Below, in pieces: positions 18,080 to 27,035 of a stretch of 64,000 nucleotides of DNA; the stretch's first letter is position 1; every line of letters begins with the position of its first letter. A program made the translations under genes and the position numbers. This DNA is from UTCHB3 sp964625575. GTDB lineage: Bacteria; Bacteroidota; Ignavibacteria; Ignavibacteriales; Ignavibacteriaceae. The DNA lies in the NCBI GenBank assembly GCA_964625575.1, contig CAZVBQ010000001.1, forward strand, positions 372,001 through 436,000, given 5' to 3'. The notes beneath the pieces are model-generated. The model was not told the origin of the DNA, did no database searches, and was given only the letters and a program-made list of their open reading frames with translations.

Positions 18080-19360
18080 TTATTTTATAACCTGACTCTT
18101 CAACCATGAAGTAGGCACTGATTTCGGACGGACGATCGGCAGTCCGAGTGCCCTGTTCATTACTGCTTGCGCGGCGAGACCCATCGACCTCGAAAGGGCG
18201 AACATCACGGTGTAGTATGAGAACTCTTTTATACCGTAGTGATACAGCAGTGAACCGGTAACCGCGTCAACGTTTGGCCAGGGATTCTGGATCTTTGGTA
18301 TTTTCTTGAGTATCTCAGGCACCACTTCGTAAGTGTTGACCACAGTTTTGAATACCGGATCTTCAGGGAAGTGGAGCTTTCCGAACTCATAGAACGCGGT
18401 GAAACGGGGGTCTACCACTCTGAGTACTGCGTGACCGTAACCCGGAATAACCTGACCGGCAGCAAGGGTTTCGTTTACTTCGATCTCGATCTGCTCTTTG
18501 GTCGGAGTGCCGTTGAATTTCTTCATTACCTCAAGCAGCCATTTCAGCGATTCCTGATTCGCGAGTCCGTGGAGCGGGCCCGCAAGTCCGTTGAATCCAG
18601 CGGACATGGAGTAGTAAAGATCTGAGAGGGCCGAGTTTACAACCGTGGCAGTGTAAGAACTTACGTTACCACCTTCGTGATCCGAATGGGCAACGAGGAA
18701 AAGTCTGATAAGTGAGAGGAACTCATCAGCCGGGGCATCGATACCAAGCATGTGAACGAAATCTTCAGCGAGCCTCATATCGGGATCGGGCTGAACCAGC
18801 TCTCCTTTGTTGTAACGCAAACGGTAAATGGCAGCAGCGATCGCGGGAAGCTTCGCCACTATGTTCAACGCGTCTTCCAGGGTATATCTCCAATACTCGG
18901 ATTTGTGAACCCCGTGTTCGTAGTGGTGAGCAAAGCTTGATTCCTTCTGCATGGAGAGAATGGCAGTGGAAAGCATGGTCATCGGATGCGAATCCTTTGG
19001 CATCGCCTTTAGTATCTCCCATACATAGTAAGGAACAAACTTTCTGATCTTCAGGGCAGTCGCGAATTCCTCATATTCGGCTTCCGAGGGGAGCTCCCCG
19101 GTAAGAAGGAGGTAAAACACCTGCACACCGTTAAGATCTGTAAGATCTTTCATCGGAACGCCGCGAATTATTAGTCCCTGTTCCTTCGGCACCACGGAAG
19201 TGTCGCACCAGAGGGCGTTAACACCACGGAGACCGCCCATCACCTGGGATATGGTAACATCCGATACTTTGTGCTCTCCATGCTCTTTTAAGAAAACCGA
19301 CATTTCTGAACGCCAGCCTTCAATCTTCCCGACCATTTTATCAAAAATAGTTACTGCCAT
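18080..19360 (-). CDS. gltA: Citrate synthase, type I (eukaryotic-like Si form)
   Basis: 426 aa. It condenses oxaloacetate and acetyl-CoA into citrate at the TCA entry point. The catalytic triad is seen as His264 (GLAGPLHGLANQE), His310 (IPGYGHAVLRVVDPR) and Asp365 (WPNVDAVTG). The sequence is closer to the mitochondrial-type family (SDHEGGNVSSYTATVVNSALSDLYYS, then YYTVMFALSRSMGLAAQ) than to E. coli type II GltA. A single-gene unit with its own promoter candidate at 19425-19432 and a strong terminator. The symbol gltA is used for function, not for orthology with E. coli GltA. Confidence 0.95.
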   Translation of the reverse strand: MAVTIFDKMVGKIEGWRSEMSVFLKEHGEHKVSDVTISQVMGGLRGVNALWCDTSVVPKEQGLIIRGVPMKDLTDLNGVQVFYLLLTGELPSEAEYEEFATALKIRKFVPYYVWEILKAMPKDSHPMTMLSTAILSMQKESSFAHHYEHGVHKSEYWRYTLEDALNIVAKLPAIAAAIYRLRYNKGELVQPDPDMRLAEDFVHMLGIDAPADEFLSLIRLFLVAHSDHEGGNVSSYTATVVNSALSDLYYSMSAGFNGLAGPLHGLANQESLKWLLEVMKKFNGTPTKEQIEIEVNETLAAGQVIPGYGHAVLRVVDPRFTAFYEFGKLHFPEDPVFKTVVNTYEVVPEILKKIPKIQNPWPNVDAVTGSLLYHYGIKEFSYYTVMFALSRSMGLAAQAVMNRALGLPIVRPKSVPTSWLKSQVIK

Positions 19361-19424
19361 ATGTATTCCGAGTTAGTTTTAATGAATGTTTTTAATTTCT
19401 AACAACTGTTTATTTTCCCGCGTT

Positions 19425-19432
19425 CAAAAATA
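19425..19432 (-). promoter_or_regulatory. -7 element TATTTTTG for citrate synthase
   Basis: An exact TAnnTTTG on the minus strand, 64 bases before the citrate synthase ATG and just after the htpG terminator hairpin. This gives a leader of roughly 57 bases. Confidence 0.5.
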
Positions 19433-19462
19433 GATAAAACAGGGAGTTATTCCTCCCTGTTT
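19431..19462 (-). terminator. Intrinsic terminator after htpG
   Basis: Stem AACAGGGAG / CTCCCTGTT (19438-19446 with 19453-19461), 6-base loop, followed on the minus strand by TTTATC. It separates htpG from citrate synthase and overlaps the latter's -7 element by two bases. Confidence 0.75.
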
Positions 19463-19471
19463 TTTCATAAA

Positions 19472-21376
19472 TTATTTTATGATGGTGTAAGAACCGGTGA
19501 ATGTTTCAAGTATTGAGTTCATTTCTTTCACGAGAACGAACGGATCCTTAAGATCACCCGAGCCGAGCTCCGCTGAAAGATATAGAACGTTCACCACTCT
19601 CGGGATCACGGGAGAGTTTTTGTCACCTTTGTAAATGGTGAGAAGGTTCCTCACAACGGCGCTATCCTTGTTTATTTCCATCACTTTTGGGGCACCAAAT
19701 CCCTCAAACATCGGGTTCGAACCCTTCATCATCCTTCTGAATGATGCCGAGAACATTTCACTCTCACCCGAGAGCCAAACGGCATGGTCGTTGAGGCGTT
19801 TTGATATCTTTACTTCCTTTACTTTCTCGCCGAGAACATCCTTGATCTTCTTGGCGAGGTCGTCGAGAACTTTTTCATCGTCCGAGGTAAGTTCAGGAAG
19901 TTTTTGACCATTCTCCTCAAGATCGATGAATGACTCGAGTTTCGCGATGTCGGCTTTTTCAACCGATACGAGATCGAGATCGCCATACTTCCCTACCATG
20001 TTCAACGCGTACTCATCCACGGGATCGTAGAGGAAGAGAACATCTATCCCCTTCTTCTTGAAAATCTCGATGGCGGGATCTGCAAGTAGCGATTCCCTCG
20101 CGGTGCCGAGAGCATAGTAAATTTCCTTTTGCTCAGCTTTCAGGCCGTTCTTGTAATCCTCGAACGAAACAAGTTTTTCGGGATCAGGGTTGTTCAACGA
20201 ATCAAATCTGAGAAGTTCGAGGTACTGCTCACGGTTGTTATGGTCGTTAAACCCGAGTTTGATATACTTTCCGTGCTCCTGATATATCCTCTTGTACTGA
20301 TCGGGCTCATTCTTGGCGCGGTTGATCAGATCTTTGAGAACAGATTTGGTCACTTCACGGGCGATCCTGCCGAAAATGGCGTTCTCCTGAAGTGTCTCCC
20401 TCGATACGTTAAGGGGGATGTCTTCAGAATCAACCACACCCTTCACGAAGCTGAGGAACTCAGGAAGAAGGTCTTTCGATTGGTGCTGGATCAACACTTT
20501 TCTCACGTAGAGATCAAGACCGTAATTGTCCCTGTTCATTCCGAAGAAATCGACGTTCCTTTTCGGGATGAAAAGAAGCGCGTTAAACTGTATCGGCGCG
20601 TCAACGTTTATGTGGATATGGCACTCGGGATCATCAAAATCGTGCGATACGAACTTGTAGAATTCAGAGTACTGTTCCGGCTTGATGCTGCTTTTTGGTT
20701 CTTTCCAAAGCGCGGTTATCGTGTTTATCCTCTCAGCCGCGAGATAGATAGGATAAGAGATAAATCCGGAATGTTTCTTGATGATACTTTCCAGACGCTC
20801 TTTTTCGGCGAACTCAACCGCGTCATCTTTAAGGTAGATCTCGATCGTGGTACCGCGGCTAACACTCTCTTCCATTTCGGTGATGGTAAATTCACCAGTT
20901 CCGGTTGAGCGCCAGACGTATCCGGCTTCATCTTTTAGATAAGATCTTGTTTTGATCTTCACTTCCGTGGCAACCATGAACACTGAGTAGAAACCGACAC
21001 CGAACCTTCCGATGATCTCTTTAGCGTCGCTGTCACCGGCTTTCAGCGCTTTAATGAACTCGGAACTTCCCGATTTGGCAATTGTTCCGATGTTCTTTAC
21101 AAGCTCGTCCCTGGTCATACCGATACCGGTATCAGTGATCACGAGCATCTTCGCTTCTTTATCGAACGATATTTTTATTTCTAATGGCAGGTCTTTCTGA
21201 TGATAATCATCACTCTTTAGGGAGATAATCCTCAGCTTGTCGAGGGCATCAGAAGAGTTTGAGATCAGCTCGCGTAAGAATATCTCACGGCTGCTGTACA
21301 AAGAATGAACTAAGATATCCAGAAGTTGATTTATTTCCGCCTGGAAAGTGAATTTCTCCTGTGTTTTTGTCTCCAT
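19472..21376 (-). CDS. htpG: Molecular chaperone HtpG (Hsp90)
   Basis: 634 aa, full length. ATP-dependent cytosolic chaperone. The N-terminal GHKL ATPase shows LFLRELISNSSDALDKLR-type motif I (YSSREIFLRELISNSSDAL), TDTGIGMTRDEL and IGRFGVGFYSVF. The middle domain has the catalytic-arginine region NVSRETLQENAI, and the C-terminal dimerisation domain contains MMKGSNPMFEGFG. Single-gene unit, divergent from the PHP gene. The leader is about 60 bases from the -7 element at 21443-21450; no CIRCE-like inverted repeat is visible. Confidence 0.97.
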   Translation of the reverse strand: METKTQEKFTFQAEINQLLDILVHSLYSSREIFLRELISNSSDALDKLRIISLKSDDYHQKDLPLEIKISFDKEAKMLVITDTGIGMTRDELVKNIGTIAKSGSSEFIKALKAGDSDAKEIIGRFGVGFYSVFMVATEVKIKTRSYLKDEAGYVWRSTGTGEFTITEMEESVSRGTTIEIYLKDDAVEFAEKERLESIIKKHSGFISYPIYLAAERINTITALWKEPKSSIKPEQYSEFYKFVSHDFDDPECHIHINVDAPIQFNALLFIPKRNVDFFGMNRDNYGLDLYVRKVLIQHQSKDLLPEFLSFVKGVVDSEDIPLNVSRETLQENAIFGRIAREVTKSVLKDLINRAKNEPDQYKRIYQEHGKYIKLGFNDHNNREQYLELLRFDSLNNPDPEKLVSFEDYKNGLKAEQKEIYYALGTARESLLADPAIEIFKKKGIDVLFLYDPVDEYALNMVGKYGDLDLVSVEKADIAKLESFIDLEENGQKLPELTSDDEKVLDDLAKKIKDVLGEKVKEVKISKRLNDHAVWLSGESEMFSASFRRMMKGSNPMFEGFGAPKVMEINKDSAVVRNLLTIYKGDKNSPVIPRVVNVLYLSAELGSGDLKDPFVLVKEMNSILETFTGSYTIIK

Positions 21377-21428
21377 GAACTATTAGTCCTTTCTTATTTG
21401 TTAAATTGTTAATAAGCACGAAATTTCA

Positions 21429-21436
21429 TAAATTTG
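21429..21436 (+). promoter_or_regulatory. -7 element TAAATTTG for the PHP gene
   Basis: An exact TAnnTTTG, 51 bases before the ATG at 21488. It overlaps, head to head, the opposite promoter for htpG. Confidence 0.45.
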
Positions 21437-21442
21437 CGATCA

Positions 21443-21450
21443 CAAATATA
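21443..21450 (-). promoter_or_regulatory. -7 element TATATTTG for htpG
   Basis: An exact TAnnTTTG on the minus strand, 66 bases before the htpG ATG. Confidence 0.5.
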
Positions 21451-21487
21451 ACATTTTTCCACCCCTGATTAGATTTCAATCCGCTAA

Positions 21488-22675
21488 ATGAGTTTCAAAA
21501 AACTGCTGCTGGTCCCCGTTTTTATGGTTATCATTTTGGTTCTTCTGGTGGCGGCCCTGGCTTTCTTCCCGTATATTTTCACAAACGTGTATAAATTCCC
21601 CGCCATGAAGCCGTTTTCGGGCAACGAGTGGTATAACCCCTACGCCGACACTTCCGGGAAGTGGCTGAAAGCCAACTTTCATGCCCACGCCATCGCCTGG
21701 GAAGGGATGACCAACGGCAAACTAACCCCAGCGCAGCTCGATTCGGTTTACAGGTCGCTCGGCTATGACTTCGTTGGCATCTCCGACTACCACAAGATTA
21801 CCCGCGCACCCGGCATAATGGATGAAGAGTTCATACCGATCTATGAGCACGGCTACAGCATTTTTAAAAGACATCAGCACCCCATCGGAGCCAAGGAAGT
21901 GGTGCATTTCGACTATCCCCTGTTCCAGTCGCTTCACCACAAACAGGATATTATTGAAAGACTCCGCCCCACGTCAAAACTTCTGGCGATAAATCATCCG
22001 GAGTTCTCAACCGGTTACTCACCTGAAGATTTTCAGTACCTCTCGAACTACACTCATATTGAAATTCTGAATCACTACCGCACCTCGCTCGCCCAGTGGG
22101 ATGCCGCGCTTACTGCCGGTTACCCCGCCTTCGGCTACGGTAACGACGATTCTCACGACCAACGGAAAGAGGACGAAACGGGTAAATTCTGGACCATGGT
22201 TCGCTCCCCGTCTCTTCTAAGTAACCTGATACTCGACGCGTTACGAAAAGGGAACTCGATCGCTGTCGCGGGTAAAAGAGGCGTTGTGGATAACGAATTG
22301 AGGTACCTTAAAGTGCACGGCGACACTCTCAGGCTACACCTCGCCCAACCGGCTGATTCGATCAGACTCGTCGGCAATAACGGTGAAGCGCTCGCGACTT
22401 TTACCACTGTTGATTCGGTAAACTTCCCGATACAGAAAGTGAGAACCTATGTACGCGCCGAGGTTTATAATAAACTGACAACATTTTACCTCAATCCGGT
22501 GATCAGAACCGAGGGGATTCTCCCTGTTTATAAACCTGTAAAGAACGCGGCTTTTTCATTCCTGGTCAGAATTGTTGCCCTTGCAGTATATATTTCCTAT
22601 CTATTGATGATCTACAGGCTGATCGTTAAAATGTTCCGCTACACTTTCAACCGCTCGGTGGTCAGGATAATTTAA
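21488..22675 (+). CDS. Membrane-anchored PHP-domain metallohydrolase
   Basis: 395 aa. An N-terminal TM anchor (~7-29), a PHP-type domain, and a second TM near 363-385. Metal-binding PHP motifs are visible: His65-x-His67 (ANFHAHAIAWEG), Asp100-Tyr-His102, NHPE at 169-172 and GNDDSH with Asp220, Asp221 and His223. PHP domains are metal-dependent phosphoesterases or related hydrolases. A C-terminal strand-rich part (~250-350) follows the PHP domain. With TMs on both sides, the domain probably faces the periplasm. The substrate is unknown. It is convergent with the antiporter gene, with only 3 bases between stops. Confidence 0.82.
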   Translation: MSFKKLLLVPVFMVIILVLLVAALAFFPYIFTNVYKFPAMKPFSGNEWYNPYADTSGKWLKANFHAHAIAWEGMTNGKLTPAQLDSVYRSLGYDFVGISDYHKITRAPGIMDEEFIPIYEHGYSIFKRHQHPIGAKEVVHFDYPLFQSLHHKQDIIERLRPTSKLLAINHPEFSTGYSPEDFQYLSNYTHIEILNHYRTSLAQWDAALTAGYPAFGYGNDDSHDQRKEDETGKFWTMVRSPSLLSNLILDALRKGNSIAVAGKRGVVDNELRYLKVHGDTLRLHLAQPADSIRLVGNNGEALATFTTVDSVNFPIQKVRTYVRAEVYNKLTTFYLNPVIRTEGILPVYKPVKNAAFSFLVRIVALAVYISYLLMIYRLIVKMFRYTFNRSVVRII

Positions 22676-22678
22676 GTT

Positions 22679-24142
22679 TCAAACGGCTGTCTTGAAGAAC
22701 GAGGCAGCCTCCTCTATTCCATTCTTGTCAACAAGCATTATCACCAGATCATCTTCAGCTATCTTTGTGCTGCCCGATGGGATCACGTATTTCCCCTTGC
22801 GTTCTATCAGCACTACCAGCATCTCCTTCGGCAGACCGATCTCAACAATTTTCTGACCGACTGCAGGCGCCCCGGGCTGAACGAACAGATCAAACAGTGT
22901 TTTGTCATCCCCTCTTCCGGTTTCGAGATCTATCAGGACTTTCTTCGTCAGGTTCTTTTCCGCCGATACTTTAAGCAGTTTCGCTGCTAACGGAAGTGAC
23001 CACCCCTGACCGAGAGCCGAAAGTATGACAACGAAGAACACAAGGTTGAAAACAAGACTACCACCATCAACGTTGGCGGTGAGCACGAAAGTGGCAAGAA
23101 TTACAGGCACCGCCCCCCTTAAACCACCCCAAGTGATGAACAGCTTCTCCCTCAGATTATAACTGCTGAAATAAAGTGAGGCGAAAACCGCTATGGGACG
23201 GGCAATGAACATTAGAAACAAAGCCAGCACAACCCCTGTCTCCCACACTTCAATAAGCTTCGAGGGAAAGATCAGAAGCCCGAGGGTTACAAACATCCCG
23301 ATCTGGCTCAACCATGCAAGACCTTCAAAGAACCGTGTAGTGTTGGTTTTGTGCTGATATTCATAATAGTTCGCGACAATTCCTGCAACATAAACAGCAA
23401 GAAAGCCCGATCCCGCGATTAATGCTGTTCCGCTGTAGATACCGAGGGCGCAAGCGAGTACAAAAACGGGATAAAATCCGGGTGAGAGAAAATCAAGCCT
23501 GTTTATAACCCAGGTCATCGCCCTGCCCCCGAGGAGTCCGGTCACTGTTCCGATACCGAACTGAAGGAAAAGCATGATTATGTAGTCGTAAAGTGGCTTT
23601 TCGGGCATTGTCATAACCGAGATCATCATCGCGGTCAAGAAGATCGCCATTGGGTCGTTGCTCCCGCTTTCGATCTCGAGAACCGGCTGCAACTCACCTT
23701 GCAGGCTCAGGTCTTTTGCCCTGAGAACTGAAAACACTGCCGCGGCATCGGTCGAGGCAATTACCGATCCGATCAGAAGTGAAAGCCGAAGGTCGTAACC
23801 CGCCACATAGTAGAGGAAAACCCCCGATAATCCCGCCGTAAGCACCACGCCAAGCGACGCGAGTGAAAAGGCAGATTTGTAGCCGTTCTTTACAGATTCA
23901 AACCTTGTCTCCAATCCACCTGAAAAGAGGATGAACACAAGGGCGATGGTTCCGATTGATTGCGCCAGCGGAGCGTTGTCAAACTCAATTCCACCGGGTC
24001 CGTCTGATCCCGCGAGCATCCCAAGCCCCAAGAATAGGATCAATGCCGGCACACCATAGTTCTTGGTCAGTCGCGTGACCATTATCGCCATAATCACCAG
24101 AACCGAAAGTATAAGCAGCTTGTCTTCAATTAATTGAGGCAT
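22679..24142 (-). CDS. CPA1-type K+(Na+)/H+ antiporter with C-terminal TrkA-C domain (NhaP2/CvrA-like)
   Basis: 487 aa. About twelve TM spans make up a Na_H_exchanger domain (~1-390). The core is visible as FILFSGGLETRFESVKNG, VIASTDAAAVFSVL, LEIESGSNDPMAIFLT (the conserved ESxxNDP) and FITWGGLRGAVPVILA. A cytosolic RCK_C/TrkA-C domain (~405-487) ends the protein, as in NhaP2/CvrA of the K+/H+ type. It exports K+ (or Na+) in exchange for protons across the inner membrane for pH or osmotic control. Monocistronic by position. Confidence 0.92.
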   Translation of the reverse strand: MPQLIEDKLLILSVLVIMAIMVTRLTKNYGVPALILFLGLGMLAGSDGPGGIEFDNAPLAQSIGTIALVFILFSGGLETRFESVKNGYKSAFSLASLGVVLTAGLSGVFLYYVAGYDLRLSLLIGSVIASTDAAAVFSVLRAKDLSLQGELQPVLEIESGSNDPMAIFLTAMMISVMTMPEKPLYDYIIMLFLQFGIGTVTGLLGGRAMTWVINRLDFLSPGFYPVFVLACALGIYSGTALIAGSGFLAVYVAGIVANYYEYQHKTNTTRFFEGLAWLSQIGMFVTLGLLIFPSKLIEVWETGVVLALFLMFIARPIAVFASLYFSSYNLREKLFITWGGLRGAVPVILATFVLTANVDGGSLVFNLVFFVVILSALGQGWSLPLAAKLLKVSAEKNLTKKVLIDLETGRGDDKTLFDLFVQPGAPAVGQKIVEIGLPKEMLVVLIERKGKYVIPSGSTKIAEDDLVIMLVDKNGIEEAASFFKTAV

Positions 24143-24219
24143 GGTATTCCTGTTCTGATTTTAACTATATTTAATAATCATCAATTTTTTTTTCCGAACC
24201 GGCTTTCCGGATAAAATAT

Positions 24220-25776
24220 ATGAGCAACACGCGATCACATATTCTTGCTTCTGAAACTTACCGGAAGAAATTAAGACAAAATGTCTTCAATTCCATTGCT
24301 TCAAATTTAAGAAGCAATATAACAATTGCGCGCGGAAATCTTGATATAATTGATGAGCAACTATGCTCTGATGATCACCAGGAATCGCTCAAAGACCTGC
24401 AAAACGCCCTTGCCAACCTCGCCAATCTCGCGACTCAGATCGATAACCTTTACGACCTGATCATACCCGAATTCATCCCTAAAAATGTCGACCTTGTGAA
24501 GGTGCTTAATGCCGTTACAAACAATCTGAAATTTATGGCCGCCCAAAGGGATATCGATCTTTTTTTCGTAAGCGATTGCTCCAGGTTCATCGCCAATTGC
24601 TCCCCGCTGATGATCGACAGACTCGCGGGACACATGATCTCGATTTTGGTACGCTCTTCTCTTCCATCATCTGTTATCAGAGTGATCCTTAAATCGAAGG
24701 ATGAAAATGATTGTGAGCTTTTGATAATGTTCAGTCCCTCTTACGATATAGCAGGCAAAGAGCCGGAAATAACCCATTATGAACTTCTTACATCACAACC
24801 TCAGAACGTGATCGATACTTGCCTGTTCGAAGCGATCAGCGACACTTTCAATATACAAACCGGTGTGGAGCAGGCAAATCAAGGTCTCGCTGTAAGCATC
24901 CGTCTTCCCGCGCGCTCGAACGCGGAAGTTGAAGATGACTACCTTGATGAATATAGCAAGTGGAGCACCTTCAAGATAGCCGAGTACACATCGCAACAGC
25001 AGGAAAAGGTTTCTTCAAGTGTTTCACCTGATCCTGATCAGAAAATTGTTCTGATAATAGAAGACAACCAGGAGGTCGGCAAGTTCCTCGCCAAATCACT
25101 TGAGAATGAATACAGGGTGGTGCAGGCGCATAACGGATTTGACGGATTGCGGAAAGCCGTCACCCTCATCCCCGATATTATACTCTCCGATATTCACATG
25201 CCCGGTGTGAGTGGTATCGAAGTGGCGCGACTGATCAAAAATGATGAAAAAACTTCCCACATACCGGTCATGCTTATCACCGCTGATTCATTTGAAGCCA
25301 ATAAAATTAAAGCCATCGAATCAGGCGCCGATGAAATTCTCATAAAACCTGTTTCGCTCAAAGAATTGAAGGCCCGGATCTCCACAATTCTTAAAAACAG
25401 AAGGAGATATCTCTCCCTCACGCCGGCCGACTCTCAGAATGGCGGCAACCATCAACCTGAATTGAAAGACAGGTTTCTCGAAAAACTCGAAGGAATACTT
25501 AACGAGAATTTTGACAATGAAGACCTGAGTGTCGAAGACCTCGGTGAGCTCGTCGGTATGAGTCAGCGACAGCTCCAAAGGAAGATAAAGGCTGTAACAG
25601 GCCGGCTCCCTAACGGTTACATAAGATATTTCAGGCTTGTGAAAGCAAAACGGATGATAAAAGAAGGAAAAATGAGCGTAAGTGAGGCTGCATATTCTTC
25701 CGGTTTCAGCAATTTATCCTATTTCGCCAAGTGCTACAAAGATGAATTCGGCGAATTACCATCGGATACCAACTGA
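24220..25776 (+). CDS. Hybrid regulator: degenerate histidine-kinase-like domain, receiver, AraC HTH
   Basis: 518 aa, no signal peptide or TM. Residues ~10-230 look like a kinase core (dimerisation helix, then a GHKL-like fold ending GLAVSIRLP), but the H-box histidine and the N and G boxes are not recognisable (the N-box position reads DRLAGHMISILVRSS). A receiver domain (~275-393) has Glu281-Asp282, the phospho-acceptor Asp324 in LSDIHMPGVSG and Lys376. An AraC-type double HTH (~415-518) ends with SEAAYSSGFSNLSYFAKCYKDEFG. It resembles the back half of a hybrid two-component regulator that has lost kinase activity, so it should be phosphorylated by another kinase. No partner kinase is adjacent. 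Confidence 0.85.
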   Translation: MSNTRSHILASETYRKKLRQNVFNSIASNLRSNITIARGNLDIIDEQLCSDDHQESLKDLQNALANLANLATQIDNLYDLIIPEFIPKNVDLVKVLNAVTNNLKFMAAQRDIDLFFVSDCSRFIANCSPLMIDRLAGHMISILVRSSLPSSVIRVILKSKDENDCELLIMFSPSYDIAGKEPEITHYELLTSQPQNVIDTCLFEAISDTFNIQTGVEQANQGLAVSIRLPARSNAEVEDDYLDEYSKWSTFKIAEYTSQQQEKVSSSVSPDPDQKIVLIIEDNQEVGKFLAKSLENEYRVVQAHNGFDGLRKAVTLIPDIILSDIHMPGVSGIEVARLIKNDEKTSHIPVMLITADSFEANKIKAIESGADEILIKPVSLKELKARISTILKNRRRYLSLTPADSQNGGNHQPELKDRFLEKLEGILNENFDNEDLSVEDLGELVGMSQRQLQRKIKAVTGRLPNGYIRYFRLVKAKRMIKEGKMSVSEAAYSSGFSNLSYFAKCYKDEFGELPSDTN

Positions 25777-25845
25777 TATTTTATCATTGTCCAAAAAGTG
25801 TTAAAGTTTGACGTTTTTTTGTTAAACTATCTACTTCCCCTCCCC

Positions 25846-25853
25846 TAAATTTG
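25846..25853 (+). promoter_or_regulatory. -7 element TAAATTTG of a possible small transcript
   Basis: An exact TAnnTTTG, with TTTG at 25818-25821 as a loosely spaced -33. It lies about 70 bases before a strong terminator with no ORF between, so it may drive a short RNA. Confidence 0.35.
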
Positions 25854-25922
25854 TATCGAGTTTAATTAATATTTAATAGGTTTTACACCTTCTAATCGAG
25901 TTTAATAGTGCAAAAGATCCCG

Positions 25923-25949
25923 ACGGGCTAGTATTAGCCCGTTTTTTAT
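25923..25949 (+). terminator. Intrinsic terminator
   Basis: Stem ACGGGCTA / TAGCCCGT (25923-25930 with 25935-25942), 4-base loop, then TTTTTATTTT. It is 146 bases past the regulator stop, either ending that message or a separate short RNA. Confidence 0.85.
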
Positions 25950-25960
25950 TTTAAACTCCC

Positions 25961-26036
25961 CCCAATCCGCCTGCGGCGGACCAAATCCCAAACCCCAAAC
26001 CCCAAACACTCTATACTCCACACTCCACACTAATTG
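25961..26036. repeat. Heptad repeat tract C with GC palindrome
   Basis: A hairpin TCCGCC-tgc-GGCGGA (25966-25980) is followed by eight exact 7-base units to 26036: CCAAATC, CCAAACC, CCAAACC, CCAAACA, CTCTATA, CTCCACA, CTCCACA, CTAATTG. With the regions noted above it fills the 301-base spacer 25777-26077. Confidence 0.88.
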
Positions 26037-26037
26037 T

Positions 26038-26045
26038 TAAATTTG
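26038..26045 (+). promoter_or_regulatory. -7 element TAAATTTG for the aldo/keto reductase gene
   Basis: An exact TAnnTTTG directly after repeat tract C and 33 bases before the ATG at 26078. Confidence 0.5.
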
Positions 26046-26077
26046 TTTTCATTATTACAAAATTTTGGAGATCATTA

Positions 26078-26962
26078 ATGAGTTTGGAATTGCGCGACTT
26101 CGGATTTTCCGGTTTGAAAGTGACGCCCCTCGGATTCGGAGCCGGAAAAACCGGCGACAAGAAAACCTCTGACAAAAAAATCGAGAAACTGTTGAACACC
26201 GTTCTCGATCTTGGCATAAATCTGATCGACACCGCCAGAAGCTATGGTGAGTCGGAATACCGGATCGGCAAACACCTCTCCGCGAGAAGGCATGAGTTCG
26301 TCCTCTCCACCAAGATCGGTTACGATGTTGAAGGAACTGAAGACTGGACTTACAACTGCATCATCAAAGGTGTTGAGAAAGCTCTCAGAATATTGCAAAC
26401 CGACTACATCGATATCGTCCACCTCCACTCCTGTAACAAGGATGTGCTTGAAAGAGGCGAAGTGACGGAAGCCCTCACCCGCATGACCCAGGAGGGAAAG
26501 GTCAGGTGCCATGCGTACTCCGGTGACAATGAAGCGCTCGAGTACGCGGTCTACAGCGGAAGTTTCGCCTCGATACAGGCTTCGATAAACATTGCCGACC
26601 AAAAAACGATCAATACCCTGCTCCACCCCGCGAAACAGCGGTATATGGGCGTGCTGGCTAAAAGACCCCTCGCCAATTTCGCGTGGGCCGAAAACGCCAA
26701 CCTTGACGACCCCAACGTAGCCGAATACAGACGCAGAATTTATGAAATGAATATCGACTTCGGAATGCCGCTTGAAGAAGCGATGATCAGGTTCGCCGCG
26801 TTCACATACGGTGTCGACTCCATTCTCATCGGCACTTCCGATGTGAAACACCTGAAGGCCGCCGTTCAGATGGTCGAAAAAGGTAAATTGCCCGATGAAC
26901 TTCTCGACAGGATCAAGACACGTTTCTCTGAAACCGGAAGTGGCTGGAATTCATTAACCTGA
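26078..26962 (+). CDS. Aldo/keto reductase
   Basis: 294 aa, a single AKR barrel. The catalytic tetrad is visible: Asp and Tyr in LIDTARSYGESEYRIG, Lys in FVLSTKIGYD and His in DIVHLHSCN. It should reduce a carbonyl with NAD(P)H in the cytosol; the substrate is unknown. Start at ATG 26078 with GGAG 7 bases upstream. The closing IGTSDVKHLKAAVQMVEKGKLP is the usual cofactor-side motif of this family. It lies 74 bases before the porin gene, which has its own promoter candidate. Confidence 0.93.
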   Translation: MSLELRDFGFSGLKVTPLGFGAGKTGDKKTSDKKIEKLLNTVLDLGINLIDTARSYGESEYRIGKHLSARRHEFVLSTKIGYDVEGTEDWTYNCIIKGVEKALRILQTDYIDIVHLHSCNKDVLERGEVTEALTRMTQEGKVRCHAYSGDNEALEYAVYSGSFASIQASINIADQKTINTLLHPAKQRYMGVLAKRPLANFAWAENANLDDPNVAEYRRRIYEMNIDFGMPLEEAMIRFAAFTYGVDSILIGTSDVKHLKAAVQMVEKGKLPDELLDRIKTRFSETGSGWNSLT

Positions 26963-26988
26963 CGCTTCCATGGTTCATATATTATCAC

Positions 26989-26996
26989 TATATTTG
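26989..26996 (+). promoter_or_regulatory. -7 element TATATTTG for the porin gene
   Basis: An exact TAnnTTTG, 40 bases before the ATG at 27036. Confidence 0.5.
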
Positions 26997-27035
26997 AATC
27001 GGACTTTTTATTCCTTTTAACAAAACAGGCAAAAG

